Origin: Streptomyces sp. S.PNR 29
Lineage (GTDB): Bacteria > Actinomycetota > Actinomycetes > Streptomycetales > Streptomycetaceae
Assembly: GCF_030386795.1 (NCBI RefSeq)
Contig: NZ_JANUQM010000010.1
Span: 248,001-312,000, forward strand
Length of the DNA stretch: 64,000 nucleotides
Direction of reading: 5' to 3'
In this document: piece after piece, positions 7,813-16,801 of the stretch
Position numbering within the stretch: the first letter of the stretch is position 1
Layout of the letters: each line of letters begins with the position of its first letter
The notes under the pieces: model-generated
What the model saw: the letters and a program-made list of their open reading frames with translations, nothing else
Databases searched by the model: none
What the model was told of the DNA's origin: nothing
Position numbers and translations under genes: made by a program

Positions 7813-8892
7813 ATGCTCCACCATGACGGTCACGACGTCGTCGTGGTCGGTGCGGGGATCGCCGGACTGGCCGTGGCCACCGCTCTTGTTGGCGCCGGGC
7901 GCGACACCGTGTGTCTGGAGTCCCGTGAACGCATCGGCGGGCGGCTGCTCAGCACGGCCGCCCCGCCCGGAGCCCTCGACCTGGGGGCCACCTGGTTCTG
8001 GGACGAGGAGAGACGCGTCGCGGATCTCGCCGCGCGGCTCGGCGTCGGCACCTTCGAGCAGCATCTCGCGGGGGACACGCTCGTTCAGGACGCCACCGGC
8101 GTACGACGGCTGCCCGGCAACCTGATCGACGCCCCCGCCCGCCGCTTCGTACCGGGGGCGGACGCCCTCGCTCACGCTCTCGCGACCGAACTGCCCACGG
8201 ACGTCGTACGACCGGACAGTCCTGTCACCGCGATCCACCGCCGCGCCACCGGCGGGCTCGAAGTCCGTACGCCGAGTTCGGTGCTGCACGCCGAGCAGGT
8301 CGTCGTGGCCGTACCTCCCGCGCTCGCCCTCGCGCGCATCGACTTCGGCACGGAGCTGTCGCCGGAACTGGTCCGCCTCGCCCGGGCGACCCCGGTGTGG
8401 ATGGGAGCGGTCGCCAAGGTCGTCGCCCGCTACCCCGACGCCTTCTGGCGTGACGAAGGGCTCGCCGGGGCGGCGTTCAGCAGAACCGGCCCGCTGCAGG
8501 AACTGCACGACATGTCGGGTCCCGACGGGCGGCCCGCCGCGCTGTTCGGTTTCGCTCCCGCCCGGGCCGTCGGCCCCGGCTTCGCGCAGGCGGTGACCGC
8601 CCAGCTGACACAGCTCTTCGGCCCTGCCGCCGCCGAGCCCGAGACGCGGCAGGTGCAGGACTGGAGCAGCGAGCGGTGGACCGCTCCGCCCGCCGTGCAC
8701 CACCTGGCCGACTACTCCCTGTTCGGCCACCCTGTCTACCAGCGGCCCGCGCTGGGCGGCAGGCTGCACTGGGCGTCGACCGAGACGGCCGCCCAGTACG
8801 CCGGACACATCGAGGGTGCTCTCGCCGCCGCCGCCGAGCGAGCGGTGACGGCGTCCCTGACCACAGACGAGGTGAACTCATGCTCCCCATAG
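7813..8892 (+). CDS. FAD-dependent amine oxidase-like protein
   Basis: Flavoprotein of the monoamine oxidase/protoporphyrinogen oxidase superfamily, 359 residues. It begins with the dinucleotide fold VVVVGAGIAGLAVATAL, followed by the RIGGR motif (LESRERIGGRLL) and GALDLGATWFW, and closes with the family's FAD-contact segment (LHWASTETAAQYAGHIEGAL). ATG at 7813 has AGGGAG upstream. It is somewhat shorter than typical amine oxidases (about 450). The gene overlaps the DinB-like gene by 13 bp. Substrate unknown; a role beside the dehydrogenase in oxidising an amine or alcohol is inference. Confidence 0.88.
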   Translation: MLHHDGHDVVVVGAGIAGLAVATALVGAGRDTVCLESRERIGGRLLSTAAPPGALDLGATWFWDEERRVADLAARLGVGTFEQHLAGDTLVQDATGVRRLPGNLIDAPARRFVPGADALAHALATELPTDVVRPDSPVTAIHRRATGGLEVRTPSSVLHAEQVVVAVPPALALARIDFGTELSPELVRLARATPVWMGAVAKVVARYPDAFWRDEGLAGAAFSRTGPLQELHDMSGPDGRPAALFGFAPARAVGPGFAQAVTAQLTQLFGPAAAEPETRQVQDWSSERWTAPPAVHHLADYSLFGHPVYQRPALGGRLHWASTETAAQYAGHIEGALAAAAERAVTASLTTDEVNSCSP

Positions 8893-9410
8893 ACGCGTTG
8901 CTGCGCGAGTACGACCGAGCCCGCGCCTACACCGACGAACTGTGGAGGGACCTTACCCCGGACGAGGTGACCTGGCGCCCGCACGAGAACTCCAGTGCGA
9001 TCGGCTGGCACCTGGGGCACCAGGCCCATGTCGCGCACTTCATGATCCGCAACCTCACCGCGGCCGAGCCCAGCCCGGACCCGGAGCTGGACGCACTGAT
9101 GGATTCGGCGAACCCCGAACGTTTCCGCGGGGCCCTGCCCACGATCCGACGCCTCACCGACTTCCGCACCACCGTCGCCGAACGCGTGCACGCCCGCATC
9201 GGCGACATCGCCGTCGGCCGGGTCGGCGCCCCCACACAACTCACCATCGTCGCCACTCACTTGCTCACCACGCTCATCAACCACGAGTACCAGCACGATC
9301 AGTGGATCAGCGAAGTCCGCGCGGGCGACCTCGGCCACGCGCTCCCGCCCGATCCCGACAGCGAGCACGTACGCCGTGTCGACGGCTACCTCGTCGTCGA
9401 CGTCCTGTAG
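8880..9410 (+). CDS. DinB-superfamily protein (metal-dependent thiol S-transferase/hydrolase-like)
   Basis: 176-residue four-helix protein of the DinB/YfiT/MDMPI superfamily. The family's metal ligands are visible: a first histidine in IGWHLGHQAHV and a later H-x3-H in NHEYQHDQW. In Actinobacteria such proteins often use mycothiol as co-substrate, so detoxification or thiol transfer fits (inference). The ATG at 8880 lies inside the end of the preceding flavoprotein gene (13-bp overlap), which indicates coupled translation. The longer open frame upstream is a shadow. Confidence 0.85.
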   Translation: MLPIDALLREYDRARAYTDELWRDLTPDEVTWRPHENSSAIGWHLGHQAHVAHFMIRNLTAAEPSPDPELDALMDSANPERFRGALPTIRRLTDFRTTVAERVHARIGDIAVGRVGAPTQLTIVATHLLTTLINHEYQHDQWISEVRAGDLGHALPPDPDSEHVRRVDGYLVVDVL

Positions 9411-9430
9411 CCGTGGAGGGAGACTCGCCT

Positions 9431-10672
9431 GTGACAAGCACCGCCCCGGACACCACCGCCGGTATGTCCCCTCGGCCCGAGGCGCAGCGCCGCACCCTGA
9501 CCGTTCTGGTCACCTCCCAGGTCCTGAGCGGCGCCGGGCTCGCGGCCGGCATCACCGTCGGGGCGCTGCTCGCGCAGGACATGCTCGGCTCGACCGATCT
9601 CGCGGGCCTGCCCAGCGCCCTGTTCACCGCCGGATCCGCACTGGCCGCCGTCGCGGTGGGCCGTATCTCCCAGGCCCGCGGCCGCCGCCCGGGCCTCGCC
9701 GCCGGATACCTGACCGGCGCCGTCGGCAGCGCGGGCGTCATCGCCGCCGCCGTCGCCGGCACCCCCGCGCTGCTGTTCATCGCCCTGTTCGTGTACGGCG
9801 CCGGCACCGCCACCAACCTCCAGGCCCGCTACGCCGGAGCCGACCTCGCCGCGCCCGCCCACCGCGCCCGCGCCGTCTCCACCGTCCTGGTCGCCACCAC
9901 CCTCGGCGGCGTCCTCGGCCCCAACCTCGCCGCACCCACCGGCGACCTCGCCGCCGGCCTCGGCATCCCCACCCTGGCCGGGCCGTTCCTGCTCTCCGGC
10001 ACCGCGTACGCGCTGGCCGCCCTCGTGCTCGCCGTATGGCTGCGCCCCGACCCCCTGCTGCTCGCCCGCAGCCTCGACCTCGAGCACAGGGAAGCCGCTC
10101 CGGCGGAGGCAGCGCCCCCTCGTGGGCCTGGGCTGATACCGGGCGCGCTGACGATGATCCTCACCCAGCTCGTCATGGTCGCGATCATGACGATGACCCC
10201 CGTGCACATGCACGACCACGGCCACGGCACCGCCGCCTCCGGTCTCGTCATCGCCCTCCACGTCGGAGCCATGTACCTGCCCTCGCCGCTGACCGGCTGG
10301 CTCGTGGACCGGTACGGCCGTACCGGCGTCGCCGCCGCCTCCGGCCTCACCCTCCTGGCCGCCGGAATCACCGCCGCCGCGGCGCCCGCGGACTCCGTCG
10401 CCTGGCTCGCCTTCGCGCTCGCTCTGCTGGGCCTGGGCTGGAACTTCGGCCTCGTCTCCGGCACCGCGATGATCACCGACGCCGTGCCGCCGGCCACCCG
10501 CGCCAGGACCCAGGGCATGGTCGACGTCTCCATCGCCATCGCCGGGGCCACCGGCGGCCTCTCCTCCGGCCTCGTCGTCTCCGCTGCCGGCTACCCCGTC
10601 CTGGCTCTCACCGGCGGCATCCTCGCCCTGGCCGTCCTGCCCGCCGTCGCCGCCACCGCGAGCAGCCGGTGA
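9431..10672 (+). CDS. Major facilitator superfamily transporter
   Basis: 413 residues with about 12 hydrophobic segments and short charged loops such as GRISQARGRRPG between the second and third segments and LVDRYGRTG in the second half (MFS motif A). Typical drug or metabolite exporter layout. The GTG at 9431 sits 20 bp after the DinB-like gene stop and has GGAGGGAG upstream. Last gene of the cassette; probably exports the product or substrate of the two oxidoreductases. A histidine-rich loop (MHDHGHGTAASG) lies in the middle of the protein. Confidence 0.9.
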   Translation: MTSTAPDTTAGMSPRPEAQRRTLTVLVTSQVLSGAGLAAGITVGALLAQDMLGSTDLAGLPSALFTAGSALAAVAVGRISQARGRRPGLAAGYLTGAVGSAGVIAAAVAGTPALLFIALFVYGAGTATNLQARYAGADLAAPAHRARAVSTVLVATTLGGVLGPNLAAPTGDLAAGLGIPTLAGPFLLSGTAYALAALVLAVWLRPDPLLLARSLDLEHREAAPAEAAPPRGPGLIPGALTMILTQLVMVAIMTMTPVHMHDHGHGTAASGLVIALHVGAMYLPSPLTGWLVDRYGRTGVAAASGLTLLAAGITAAAAPADSVAWLAFALALLGLGWNFGLVSGTAMITDAVPPATRARTQGMVDVSIAIAGATGGLSSGLVVSAAGYPVLALTGGILALAVLPAVAATASSR

Positions 10673-10759
10673 GCCGCCCCGCCCGCCCGCCCGCCCGGCG
10701 GTGATCACGGCCAGGTCCATGCCGGTCGCCGCCGCTCACACGGGCAGGACGCGGGCGCG

Positions 10760-11000
10760 GGGCGTGCCTCTCAGGATGTCCGGGCCGGGAATACCGCCCG
10801 CACCTCCCATCCCACGCCGTCCCCGGCCCGGCGTCCAGTCCGCCGCCCAGCGCGGTCACCCGTTCCTTCAGGCCGACGAGGCCGAAGCCGCCGCCGTGGG
10901 CGGCCGCCGGAAGCTGCGTGCCGCCGCGGCCGTCGTCCGCCACCGACACCTCCAGACGGCCGGTGAGGTCCCGCAGGCGGACCTCGATCTGGCGGTGATC
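10760..11000 (-). pseudogene. Remnant of a sensor kinase ATPase domain (NarL/LiaS type)
   Basis: On the minus strand, one frame reads IEVRLRDLTGRLEVSVADDG followed by RGG, and a little later GGGFGLVGLKERVTALGGGL, then DAGPGTAW. That is the N/G-box end of a HATPase_c domain from a histidine kinase of the DesK/LiaS family. No start, no dimerisation domain and no proper C-terminus are present; the frame then runs into meaningless Pro/Arg-rich sequence. Decayed gene fragment beside another regulator fragment at 11160-11256. Confidence 0.6.
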
Positions 11001-11159
11001 ACCGTGACGCCGCCGACGCCCGGCACGCCGCCGCGCAGGCCCGTGCGACGCTGCACCGGGCGGGTGTCACGGCGACTGTCGCCGTCACGAGCGAGGACGA
11101 CTACGACAGCCTGCTCGGCGGTGTCACCGGCGTGATCGCCCCCGCGGCTGCGCCCCGCA

Positions 11160-11256
11160 CGCCGCCGTCCTGGACGGGATGCTGCCCGACCTGGACGGCG
11201 TGCACGTACTGCGACGACTGCGGTACGAGAACGCGCACCTGCCCGTGCTCATCCGG
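11160..11256 (+). pseudogene. Remnant of a response-regulator receiver domain
   Basis: Plus-strand frame reading AAVLDGMLPDLDGVHVLRRL then RYENAHLPVLI, which is the phospho-acceptor beta-strand/loop and the following helix of an OmpR-type receiver domain. It stops without the rest of the domain and runs into the 3' end of the intact OmpR-type gene on the opposite strand. Between this and the kinase remnant (11000-11160) another frame looks codon-biased (TLHRAGVTATVAVTSEDDY) but I do not recognise it. Confidence 0.55.
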
Positions 11257-11929
11257 CCGGGTCCGGTGGTGGGTCGGCGAGGCGGTAGCCCATGCCGCGT
11301 ACGGTCTCGATGCGGTCGTGGCCCAGCTTGTTCCTCAGGTAACGGACGTAGACGTCCACGATGTTCGACCCCGGGTGGAAGTCGTACCGCCAGACATGGG
11401 ACAGCAGCTGTTCGCGGGAGAGCACCTGGCCGGGGTTGCGCAGGAAGCACTCCGCCAGGACGAACTCCCTGGCCGTGAGGTCCACGACGCGTCCGTCGAC
11501 GTACATCCGCCGGGTGTGCAGGTCGAGGGAGAGGTCGCCGTGCCGCAGCACGGTCAGCTCCGAGGTCCGGCTGTCGCGCAGCCGCAGCCGGATGCGGGCC
11601 AGCAGCTCCGCGAACCGGAACGGCTTGACCATGTAGTCGTCGGCACCGCCTTCCAGACCGGCGACCGTGTCGTCGGCCGAGTCGCGGGCCGTGAGGATGA
11701 CGACGGGCAGGTCCGCGTGCTCCTGGCGCAGCCGGCGCAGCACGGTGAAGCCGTCCATCACGGGCAGCCCGAGATCGAGCACGAGCAGGTCGAACTCCCC
11801 GCTCGTGGCGTGGTCGAGCGCGGTGGCTCCGTCGCCGACCACGGTGGTGGAGAATCCCGTGGCCCGCAGCCCTTTCTCGATGAAGGCGGCGATGCCCGCC
11901 TCGTCCTCGGCGATGAGGATCCGGCTCAT
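11249..11929 (-). CDS. OmpR/PhoB-family response regulator
   Basis: 226 residues. Receiver domain (RILIAEDEAGIAAFIEKGL; phospho-acceptor in LLVLDLGLPVMDG; conserved lysine in MVKPFRFAELLARI) followed by a winged-helix DNA-binding domain (VDLTAREFVLAECFLRNPGQVLSR, ending RGMGYRLADP). The ATG at 11929 overlaps the kinase stop in an ATGA. Partner of the kinase just upstream. The target is not visible; the pair ends the long minus-strand array of ATP-grasp genes, which may be its target (inference). Confidence 0.95.
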   Translation of the reverse strand: MSRILIAEDEAGIAAFIEKGLRATGFSTTVVGDGATALDHATSGEFDLLVLDLGLPVMDGFTVLRRLRQEHADLPVVILTARDSADDTVAGLEGGADDYMVKPFRFAELLARIRLRLRDSRTSELTVLRHGDLSLDLHTRRMYVDGRVVDLTAREFVLAECFLRNPGQVLSREQLLSHVWRYDFHPGSNIVDVYVRYLRNKLGHDRIETVRGMGYRLADPPPDPAG

Positions 11930-13404
11930 CGCGTCGGCTCCCAGGACGGCACGCGGGCCGGCCGGTCGGCGTGGACCCTGGGGATGACGAGGGTGAACGT
12001 GGCGCCGTGCCAGGGGCGGGAATCGAGCAGAACGCGTCCGCCGTGGGCCTCGGTGATGGCCCGGACGATGGCGAGGCCGAGCCCGGATCCTCCGCGGCGG
12101 CCCGAAGCACCGCGCCGGCGCCGGTCGAAGATGCGGTCCGCGTCGTCGGGCGCCACTCCCGGGCCCGTGTCGCGGACCCACAGCCGGACGGTCCCGCCCT
12201 CCTCGTCGACGGCGGAGCCCAGGGCGACCGTGTCGTTCTCGCCGGTCAGCGCGACCGCGTTGTGCGCGAGCTCCAGCAGGGCTTGGGTGAGTCGCTGGGA
12301 ATCGCCGTACAACTCGGCCTCCGCCCGCGCGTCCACCCGCCAGCGGCGGTCGCCGAGCGCGCGCGCCTTCTCGAAGACCTCGTCGATCAGACTGCCGACG
12401 TCGACCGCCGCGAGGCGCAGGAAGTCCGGTCGCTCCGCCCGCGCCAGCACCAGCAGGTCGTCGACCATACGGGCCATGCGGTTCAGCTCGTCGATCACCA
12501 GCGCCCTGACCTCCTCCACCTCGGCCGGATCGCAGCTGTCGAGGAGTTCCAGGTGGCCGCGCACGACGGTGATCGGAGTGCGCAGCTCGTGCCCGACGTC
12601 GTCCAGGAACTCCCGCTGGCCGGTGAACGCGTGCTCCAGACGGCCGAGCATGACGTTGAAGGTCCGCCCCAGCTCGGCCAGGTCGTCGTGCCCGCTGACG
12701 CTGATCCGCTGGGTGAGGTCCGTGTCGGTGATCCTCAGGGCGGTGCGCCGCAGGAGCCGGATGGGTGCCAGCAGCCGTCCGGTCACGAACCAGCCGGCGA
12801 TCGCCACCAGCAGCAGGACCCCGAGCGCCGTGAGGACGTAGGTGCGCATGACGTCGGTGAACTCGGCCTCCTCGCGTTCGGTCCAGTGCACGACCACCCA
12901 GGCCCCGCTGTGCCCTCGGCGGGCCACCGGACGCACGGCGAGCTGCACCCGTCCCGCCGCCGTGCCGACGGCGGCGAGCGCCGGTTCCCCGCTGTCGATC
13001 ACCGCTTGCACGGCCCGCAGGAAGGCCTCGTCCGTGCTGAGCCGTTCGGGCCTGGACCCGGGCGAGGAGTAGCGCACCGCGCCGTCGATCACGGCGAGCA
13101 GCGCCTCGTGCTCGTCGGGGACGTTGCGCTGCGTGGCGGTGGACAGGAGACGGTCGAGGGACGTGAACGGCTTGCCGGTCCGCGGATCGACGGCCAGGGC
13201 GCTGAACTTCTCGAACTCCGCCGCCTCCCGGTCCACGTGCAGCCGTACCCGGTGGTCGATCCGCGACTTCTGCACCAGGTACACCGCGACTCCCGCGAGC
13301 GTCATCCCCAGCGCGGTGAGCAGCAGGATGGAAGCGAGCACACGCACCCGGACCGACCGCACCGCAGCGAGGGCGCGCACCCGGTTGCGCTCAGTCGTCT
13401 TCAT
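11926..13404 (-). CDS. Membrane sensor histidine kinase
   Basis: About 492 residues. N-terminal membrane helix (VLASILLLTALGMTLAGVAVYL), an extracytoplasmic sensor region of about 150 residues, a second helix (YVLTALGVLLLVAIAGWFV), HAMP linker, HisKA with the H-box in FLDDVGHELRTPITVVRGHL, and HATPase with N-box (ELAHNAVAL), G1 (DTGPGVAPDD) and G2 (GGSGLGLAIV). Start: ATG at 13404 with GAGG close upstream; ATG at 13413 is equally possible. Separated by 87 bp from the MFS gene upstream on the same strand. Confidence 0.93.
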   Translation of the reverse strand: MKTTERNRVRALAAVRSVRVRVLASILLLTALGMTLAGVAVYLVQKSRIDHRVRLHVDREAAEFEKFSALAVDPRTGKPFTSLDRLLSTATQRNVPDEHEALLAVIDGAVRYSSPGSRPERLSTDEAFLRAVQAVIDSGEPALAAVGTAAGRVQLAVRPVARRGHSGAWVVVHWTEREEAEFTDVMRTYVLTALGVLLLVAIAGWFVTGRLLAPIRLLRRTALRITDTDLTQRISVSGHDDLAELGRTFNVMLGRLEHAFTGQREFLDDVGHELRTPITVVRGHLELLDSCDPAEVEEVRALVIDELNRMARMVDDLLVLARAERPDFLRLAAVDVGSLIDEVFEKARALGDRRWRVDARAEAELYGDSQRLTQALLELAHNAVALTGENDTVALGSAVDEEGGTVRLWVRDTGPGVAPDDADRIFDRRRRGASGRRGGSGLGLAIVRAITEAHGGRVLLDSRPWHGATFTLVIPRVHADRPARVPSWEPTR

Positions 13405-13491
13405 CGACCTCATCGTGCGTCGTGTCGCCCCCGTCGGCACGCCCGATGCGGCCGTCAGGGGCTGCACCGGCCGGGCCCTGCGCCGGTCCGC

Positions 13492-14721
13492 TCACTGCGC
13501 GGGCGCGGTGCGGCACAGGCGCCGGGTGACGACCAGCTCGGTGGCGATGCCCAGAGCGGCGCGGGCCAGCAGGAACGCCGCCAGGCCCCATACGTCCCAC
13601 AGCAGCGTGGCGATGATCGGGCCGCAGGCCTCCCCGACCGACAACGCGGTGTCCAGGGTTGCCGCGACCCGGCCGGCCCGCGGCCCGGCCCCGCGTGCCG
13701 CCTGGGCCAGCATGCTTCCCCACGGCGGCCGGAACGCGGCCTTCCCCGCGTCGTCGACCAGACGGCCGGCCAGCAGGCCGCCGGCCGTCGGGAACACCAG
13801 GTACAACAGGGAGGACAGCGTGTTGGCCAGCCCGCGCGCCCCGGTGAGCGGTGCCGCCCCGAAACGGTCGGCGGCCAGGCCCGCCAGCGGCCCGACGACG
13901 ATCAGCACGAGCACGGACGCGGAGTAGATGGCGCCGATCTGGCCGGGGCTCAGTCCGGCGACCTCGGTGGCGATCACGGGGAAGAGGCCATGGGTCATGT
14001 GGGCGGTCACCCCGGCGAGCAGCCCCAGGGCGCACAGCAGCCGCAACCGGCGGTCGTGGAACACCCGTGACCCGGCGGGGGGCTCTGCTTTCCGCGGGGG
14101 TGCCGCGGTGGCCGCCACGACCGCCGGTTTCCGTTCGGGGCGCGGAACCCACAGCCAGATCACCACGACCGGTACGAGGGAGATGACCGCGACCAAGCCC
14201 CACAGCAACCGGAAGTCGTTTCCGCTGCCGGACAGCAGGAGCCCGCCGAGCGCCCCCGCGGACACGGCCCCCAGGTCCTTCGCACCGAAGGACAGGGAGA
14301 AGGCCCGGCCGAGCTTCCGCTCGCTGGAGTCGGCCACCACGTTGATCGACGCCGGATCGCGCGCGGCCGACGCCGCGCCCTGGACCAGGCGCACCGCGTA
14401 GAGCGAGACGGGCGTCGTGGCGGTGAACAGCAGCACCGACGCGACCAGACGGACCGTCACCGCGGTCAGATAGCCGCGCCGGGCGCCCCACCGGTCCACC
14501 GCCCGCCCCATGAAGGGTTTGACGGCCGGCTCGATCAGCGCCTTCAGCGCGACGAGCACCCCGATCTCGGCCAGGGACATGCCCAGCTGCCGGGCGTACA
14601 GCGGCATCGCGAAGGTGACCACGCCGAAGGCCAGCCGGGTGGTGAAGCCCTCCACGACCACGGCCCGTACCGGGTGGGCGCCGAGGACGCGGCCCGGGCG
14701 GTGGCCCGTCGGCGCGCTCAT
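13492..14721 (-). CDS. MFS transporter in the ATP-grasp cluster
   Basis: 409 residues, about 12 membrane segments, with the MFS loop KPFMGRAVDRWGARRG after the second segment and LAADRFGAAP in the second half. ATG at 14721 overlaps the stop of the ATP-grasp gene upstream (ATGA). The tight coupling to three ATP-grasp enzymes and a polyol-phosphate dehydrogenase-like enzyme suggests export of their product, but the substrate cannot be read from the sequence. Confidence 0.9.
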   Translation of the reverse strand: MSAPTGHRPGRVLGAHPVRAVVVEGFTTRLAFGVVTFAMPLYARQLGMSLAEIGVLVALKALIEPAVKPFMGRAVDRWGARRGYLTAVTVRLVASVLLFTATTPVSLYAVRLVQGAASAARDPASINVVADSSERKLGRAFSLSFGAKDLGAVSAGALGGLLLSGSGNDFRLLWGLVAVISLVPVVVIWLWVPRPERKPAVVAATAAPPRKAEPPAGSRVFHDRRLRLLCALGLLAGVTAHMTHGLFPVIATEVAGLSPGQIGAIYSASVLVLIVVGPLAGLAADRFGAAPLTGARGLANTLSSLLYLVFPTAGGLLAGRLVDDAGKAAFRPPWGSMLAQAARGAGPRAGRVAATLDTALSVGEACGPIIATLLWDVWGLAAFLLARAALGIATELVVTRRLCRTAPAQ

Positions 14722-15524
14722 GCCGGCCTCCCGGCCGCGCCCGCGGTGGCGAGGGCGGCGTCGGCGATCCAGTCGGCGGCGTGGGGCACGCCCCGGTAGC
14801 CGGGGAAGGCGTTGACATCGACGATGACCGGGCCGTGCGCGCCGGCGACGACGTCGACGCCCCAGCAGACCAGCCCGCACACGCCGGCGGCACGCAGCCC
14901 CAGCCGTACCAGCCCCGGCTCCGGGGCGGGGACGGGGACACGCGGCATGTCGACGCGGCCGGGCTCGACGTGGACCCGCAGCACCGCGGCCCGGCTCCCC
15001 ACGCCGTACAGCTTGTAGTCGTACCCCGGCCCGTGGACGGCTTCCTGCACCAGCCAGGGCCCGGCGCCCACCGGGCGCTCACCCGGGCGCAGCAGGCCCA
15101 CTGCCCGGCCGTGCTGTCCGTGCAGCGGTTTCACGAACCGGGGCGTCCCGGCCGCACGGAGCAGTCCCGCCACCGTGTCGGCGTCGGCCGCCACGGTCGT
15201 CGCGGGAACCGGCAGCCCCGCCCGGTCGAGCAGCGCCAGCACCCGGGCCTTGTCGCTGACCCGCAGTGTGGCGGCGAGCGAGTTGAGACAGGCGCCTCCC
15301 GCGTCGGCCGCGGCCCCGGCGGCACAGAGCACCGCCGGGTCGCCGCCCTTGACGAGGAACACATCGGCCGCCGGCAGGTCCGCCGGGGTCCATGGCGCGG
15401 TGGCGTCGAAGGCCGTGCACCGCGCGCCGCGTGCGGCCAGGGCCGCGTCGAGCGGGCGCAGCAGCGGGTTGCGGCCCGCGTCCGTGCCGGCCTCGACCAG
15501 GACGCAGACCCGTGGCCGGCTCAC
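14718..15524 (-). CDS. RimK/ITPK-like ATP-grasp enzyme (third copy)
   Basis: 268 residues. Substrate/pre-ATP-grasp part (VSRPRVCVLVEAG, FLVKGGDPAVL), then the ATP-grasp core: DKARVLALLDRAGLPVPATT, the lysine of RFVKPLHGQHGRAV, the adenine-binding LVQEAVHGPGYDYKLYGVG, and the metal-binding end PVIVDVNAFPGYRGVP. The D-x-N-x-FPGY ending and the KLYGVG segment resemble inositol-phosphate kinases of the ITPK family as well as RimK ligases. GTG at 15524 overlaps the dehydrogenase gene stop by 4 bp. It could join a carboxylate to an amine, or phosphorylate a polyol; both use ATP-grasp chemistry. Confidence 0.82.
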   Translation of the reverse strand: MSRPRVCVLVEAGTDAGRNPLLRPLDAALAARGARCTAFDATAPWTPADLPAADVFLVKGGDPAVLCAAGAAADAGGACLNSLAATLRVSDKARVLALLDRAGLPVPATTVAADADTVAGLLRAAGTPRFVKPLHGQHGRAVGLLRPGERPVGAGPWLVQEAVHGPGYDYKLYGVGSRAAVLRVHVEPGRVDMPRVPVPAPEPGLVRLGLRAAGVCGLVCWGVDVVAGAHGPVIVDVNAFPGYRGVPHAADWIADAALATAGAAGRPA

Positions 15525-16801
15525 CGCGCCACCTGCCCGTGGAGCCGTTCCCCCCGGTCGGGCAGGGCGCCCGGAGGAGGGGCCGCCGCGCTGTGAGCGG
15601 GCGCGGCCGGCGGGAACCGTACGCCGTCGTCGGTGAACACGAAGCCGTGGTAGCGGGCGGCGACCGCGGCGGCGAAAGGATCGTCGGCCGCCAGGCCGCA
15701 CACACCGGTCAGTACCGCGAACACGCCCCGCTCGGTCAGCAGCCGGCGCAGTCGCCGCGCCGACGCGTCGGCCGCCGGGACCGCCTCGTCGCCGTATCCG
15801 TACAGCAGCGCGGCGGCGGTGCCCAGCGCGAAATGCGCCGGGACCCGTTGGGCGGCCTGCCGCAGCAGGGCGACCGGGCCCAGCAGCCGGTCGCCGGGGG
15901 AGAGCTTGCGGAGCGGTTCGCGGGCGACCCGGGTGACCGGGTCGGCGAGTTCGGCGTTGCCGTAGCGGGCGAGCGCGTCGGCCACCGGCCCGTGCACGTC
16001 GGCGCCGTGGTCCACGCGGCGTCCCGGCAGCAGACCCGGGTGCGCGGCGAGGATCGCGCGCCGCGCCTCCAGCAGGGCCCCGGCCACGACCGGCCGGACG
16101 AACGGGTCGCCGACCGCGGCGTCGATGGTGCGGTGCCCGCGCAGCCAGCCGAGGTACGCGGCGAGCGCGTGACCGGCGTTGAAGACGTACAGCTTCTCGT
16201 GCAGCCGGGCCCGGTACTGACCGGTGGTGCGCACACCGGGCAGCGCGGGCGGCGCCCGGTGCAGCGGGCGGCCGTCGACGACCAGTCGTCGTGCGGTGTC
16301 GCCGACGAATTCGGGCGTCCCCGGTTCGTGCCAGCTGCCGCGGCCCACCGCCCCCCAGGCCACCGCCCCGGCGACTCCGACCGGAGGGAGCAGTACCCCG
16401 CGGGCGGCGGCGGTGTCCACAAGCGCGTCGCTCACCCGGGGGGCGCACTCGCCGTTCTCCACCACCCACACGTCCACCGGACGCCCCTGGCGCCGGGCGA
16501 GTCCGGGCACCAGGTGCCGAGCGGCGCCGGCGGCGCGGGCCACACCGACGCTGAGCACGAGGAGGTCCGCGGCCGCCACGGCCTCGTCCAGCTCCGTGGT
16601 GCCCACGGCCGCGGCGGGGACGCCGTGGACCTTCTCGGGGGGCTCCCCGGTGACGCGCACCCACCAGCCGCCGGTGGACCGCACGAGACCGGCGGTGTCA
16701 CGAGTGCGGCAGCCGAGCAGCACCTCGTGGCCCGCTCCCAGGAACAGGGGCACCAGGTAGCCGCACCCCAGCCTCCCGGCACCGACGATCACGACGCGCA
16801 T
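15521..16801 (-). CDS. Mannitol-1-phosphate 5-dehydrogenase-like protein
   Basis: 426 residues, NAD-dependent polyol(-phosphate) dehydrogenase family. The N-terminal Rossmann motif is VVIVGAGRLGCGYLVPLFL. The C-terminal domain holds the family's catalytic segment, here HEKLYVFNAGHALAAYLGWL followed by RTIDAAVGDP, as in MtlD-type enzymes (K-x4-N-x2-H). Start ATG at 16801 is fixed by the Rossmann motif beginning at residue 2. The gene lies between two ATP-grasp genes with 4-bp and 104-bp overlaps. A sugar-alcohol phosphate as pathway intermediate is a reasonable inference; the true substrate is unknown. Confidence 0.85.
   Translation of the reverse strand: MRVVIVGAGRLGCGYLVPLFLGAGHEVLLGCRTRDTAGLVRSTGGWWVRVTGEPPEKVHGVPAAAVGTTELDEAVAAADLLVLSVGVARAAGAARHLVPGLARRQGRPVDVWVVENGECAPRVSDALVDTAAARGVLLPPVGVAGAVAWGAVGRGSWHEPGTPEFVGDTARRLVVDGRPLHRAPPALPGVRTTGQYRARLHEKLYVFNAGHALAAYLGWLRGHRTIDAAVGDPFVRPVVAGALLEARRAILAAHPGLLPGRRVDHGADVHGPVADALARYGNAELADPVTRVAREPLRKLSPGDRLLGPVALLRQAAQRVPAHFALGTAAALLYGYGDEAVPAADASARRLRRLLTERGVFAVLTGVCGLAADDPFAAAVAARYHGFVFTDDGVRFPPAAPAHSAAAPPPGALPDRGERLHGQVAR

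Noticed and set aside
11000..11160. Codon-biased plus-strand stretch between the two regulator remnants
   Set aside because: I could not link it to any family; too short and broken to call as a gene.
14718..16664. 648-residue fusion of dehydrogenase region and ATP-grasp
   Set aside because: The N-terminal 380 residues are a shadow of the dehydrogenase gene; the ATP-grasp protein starts at the GTG at 15524.
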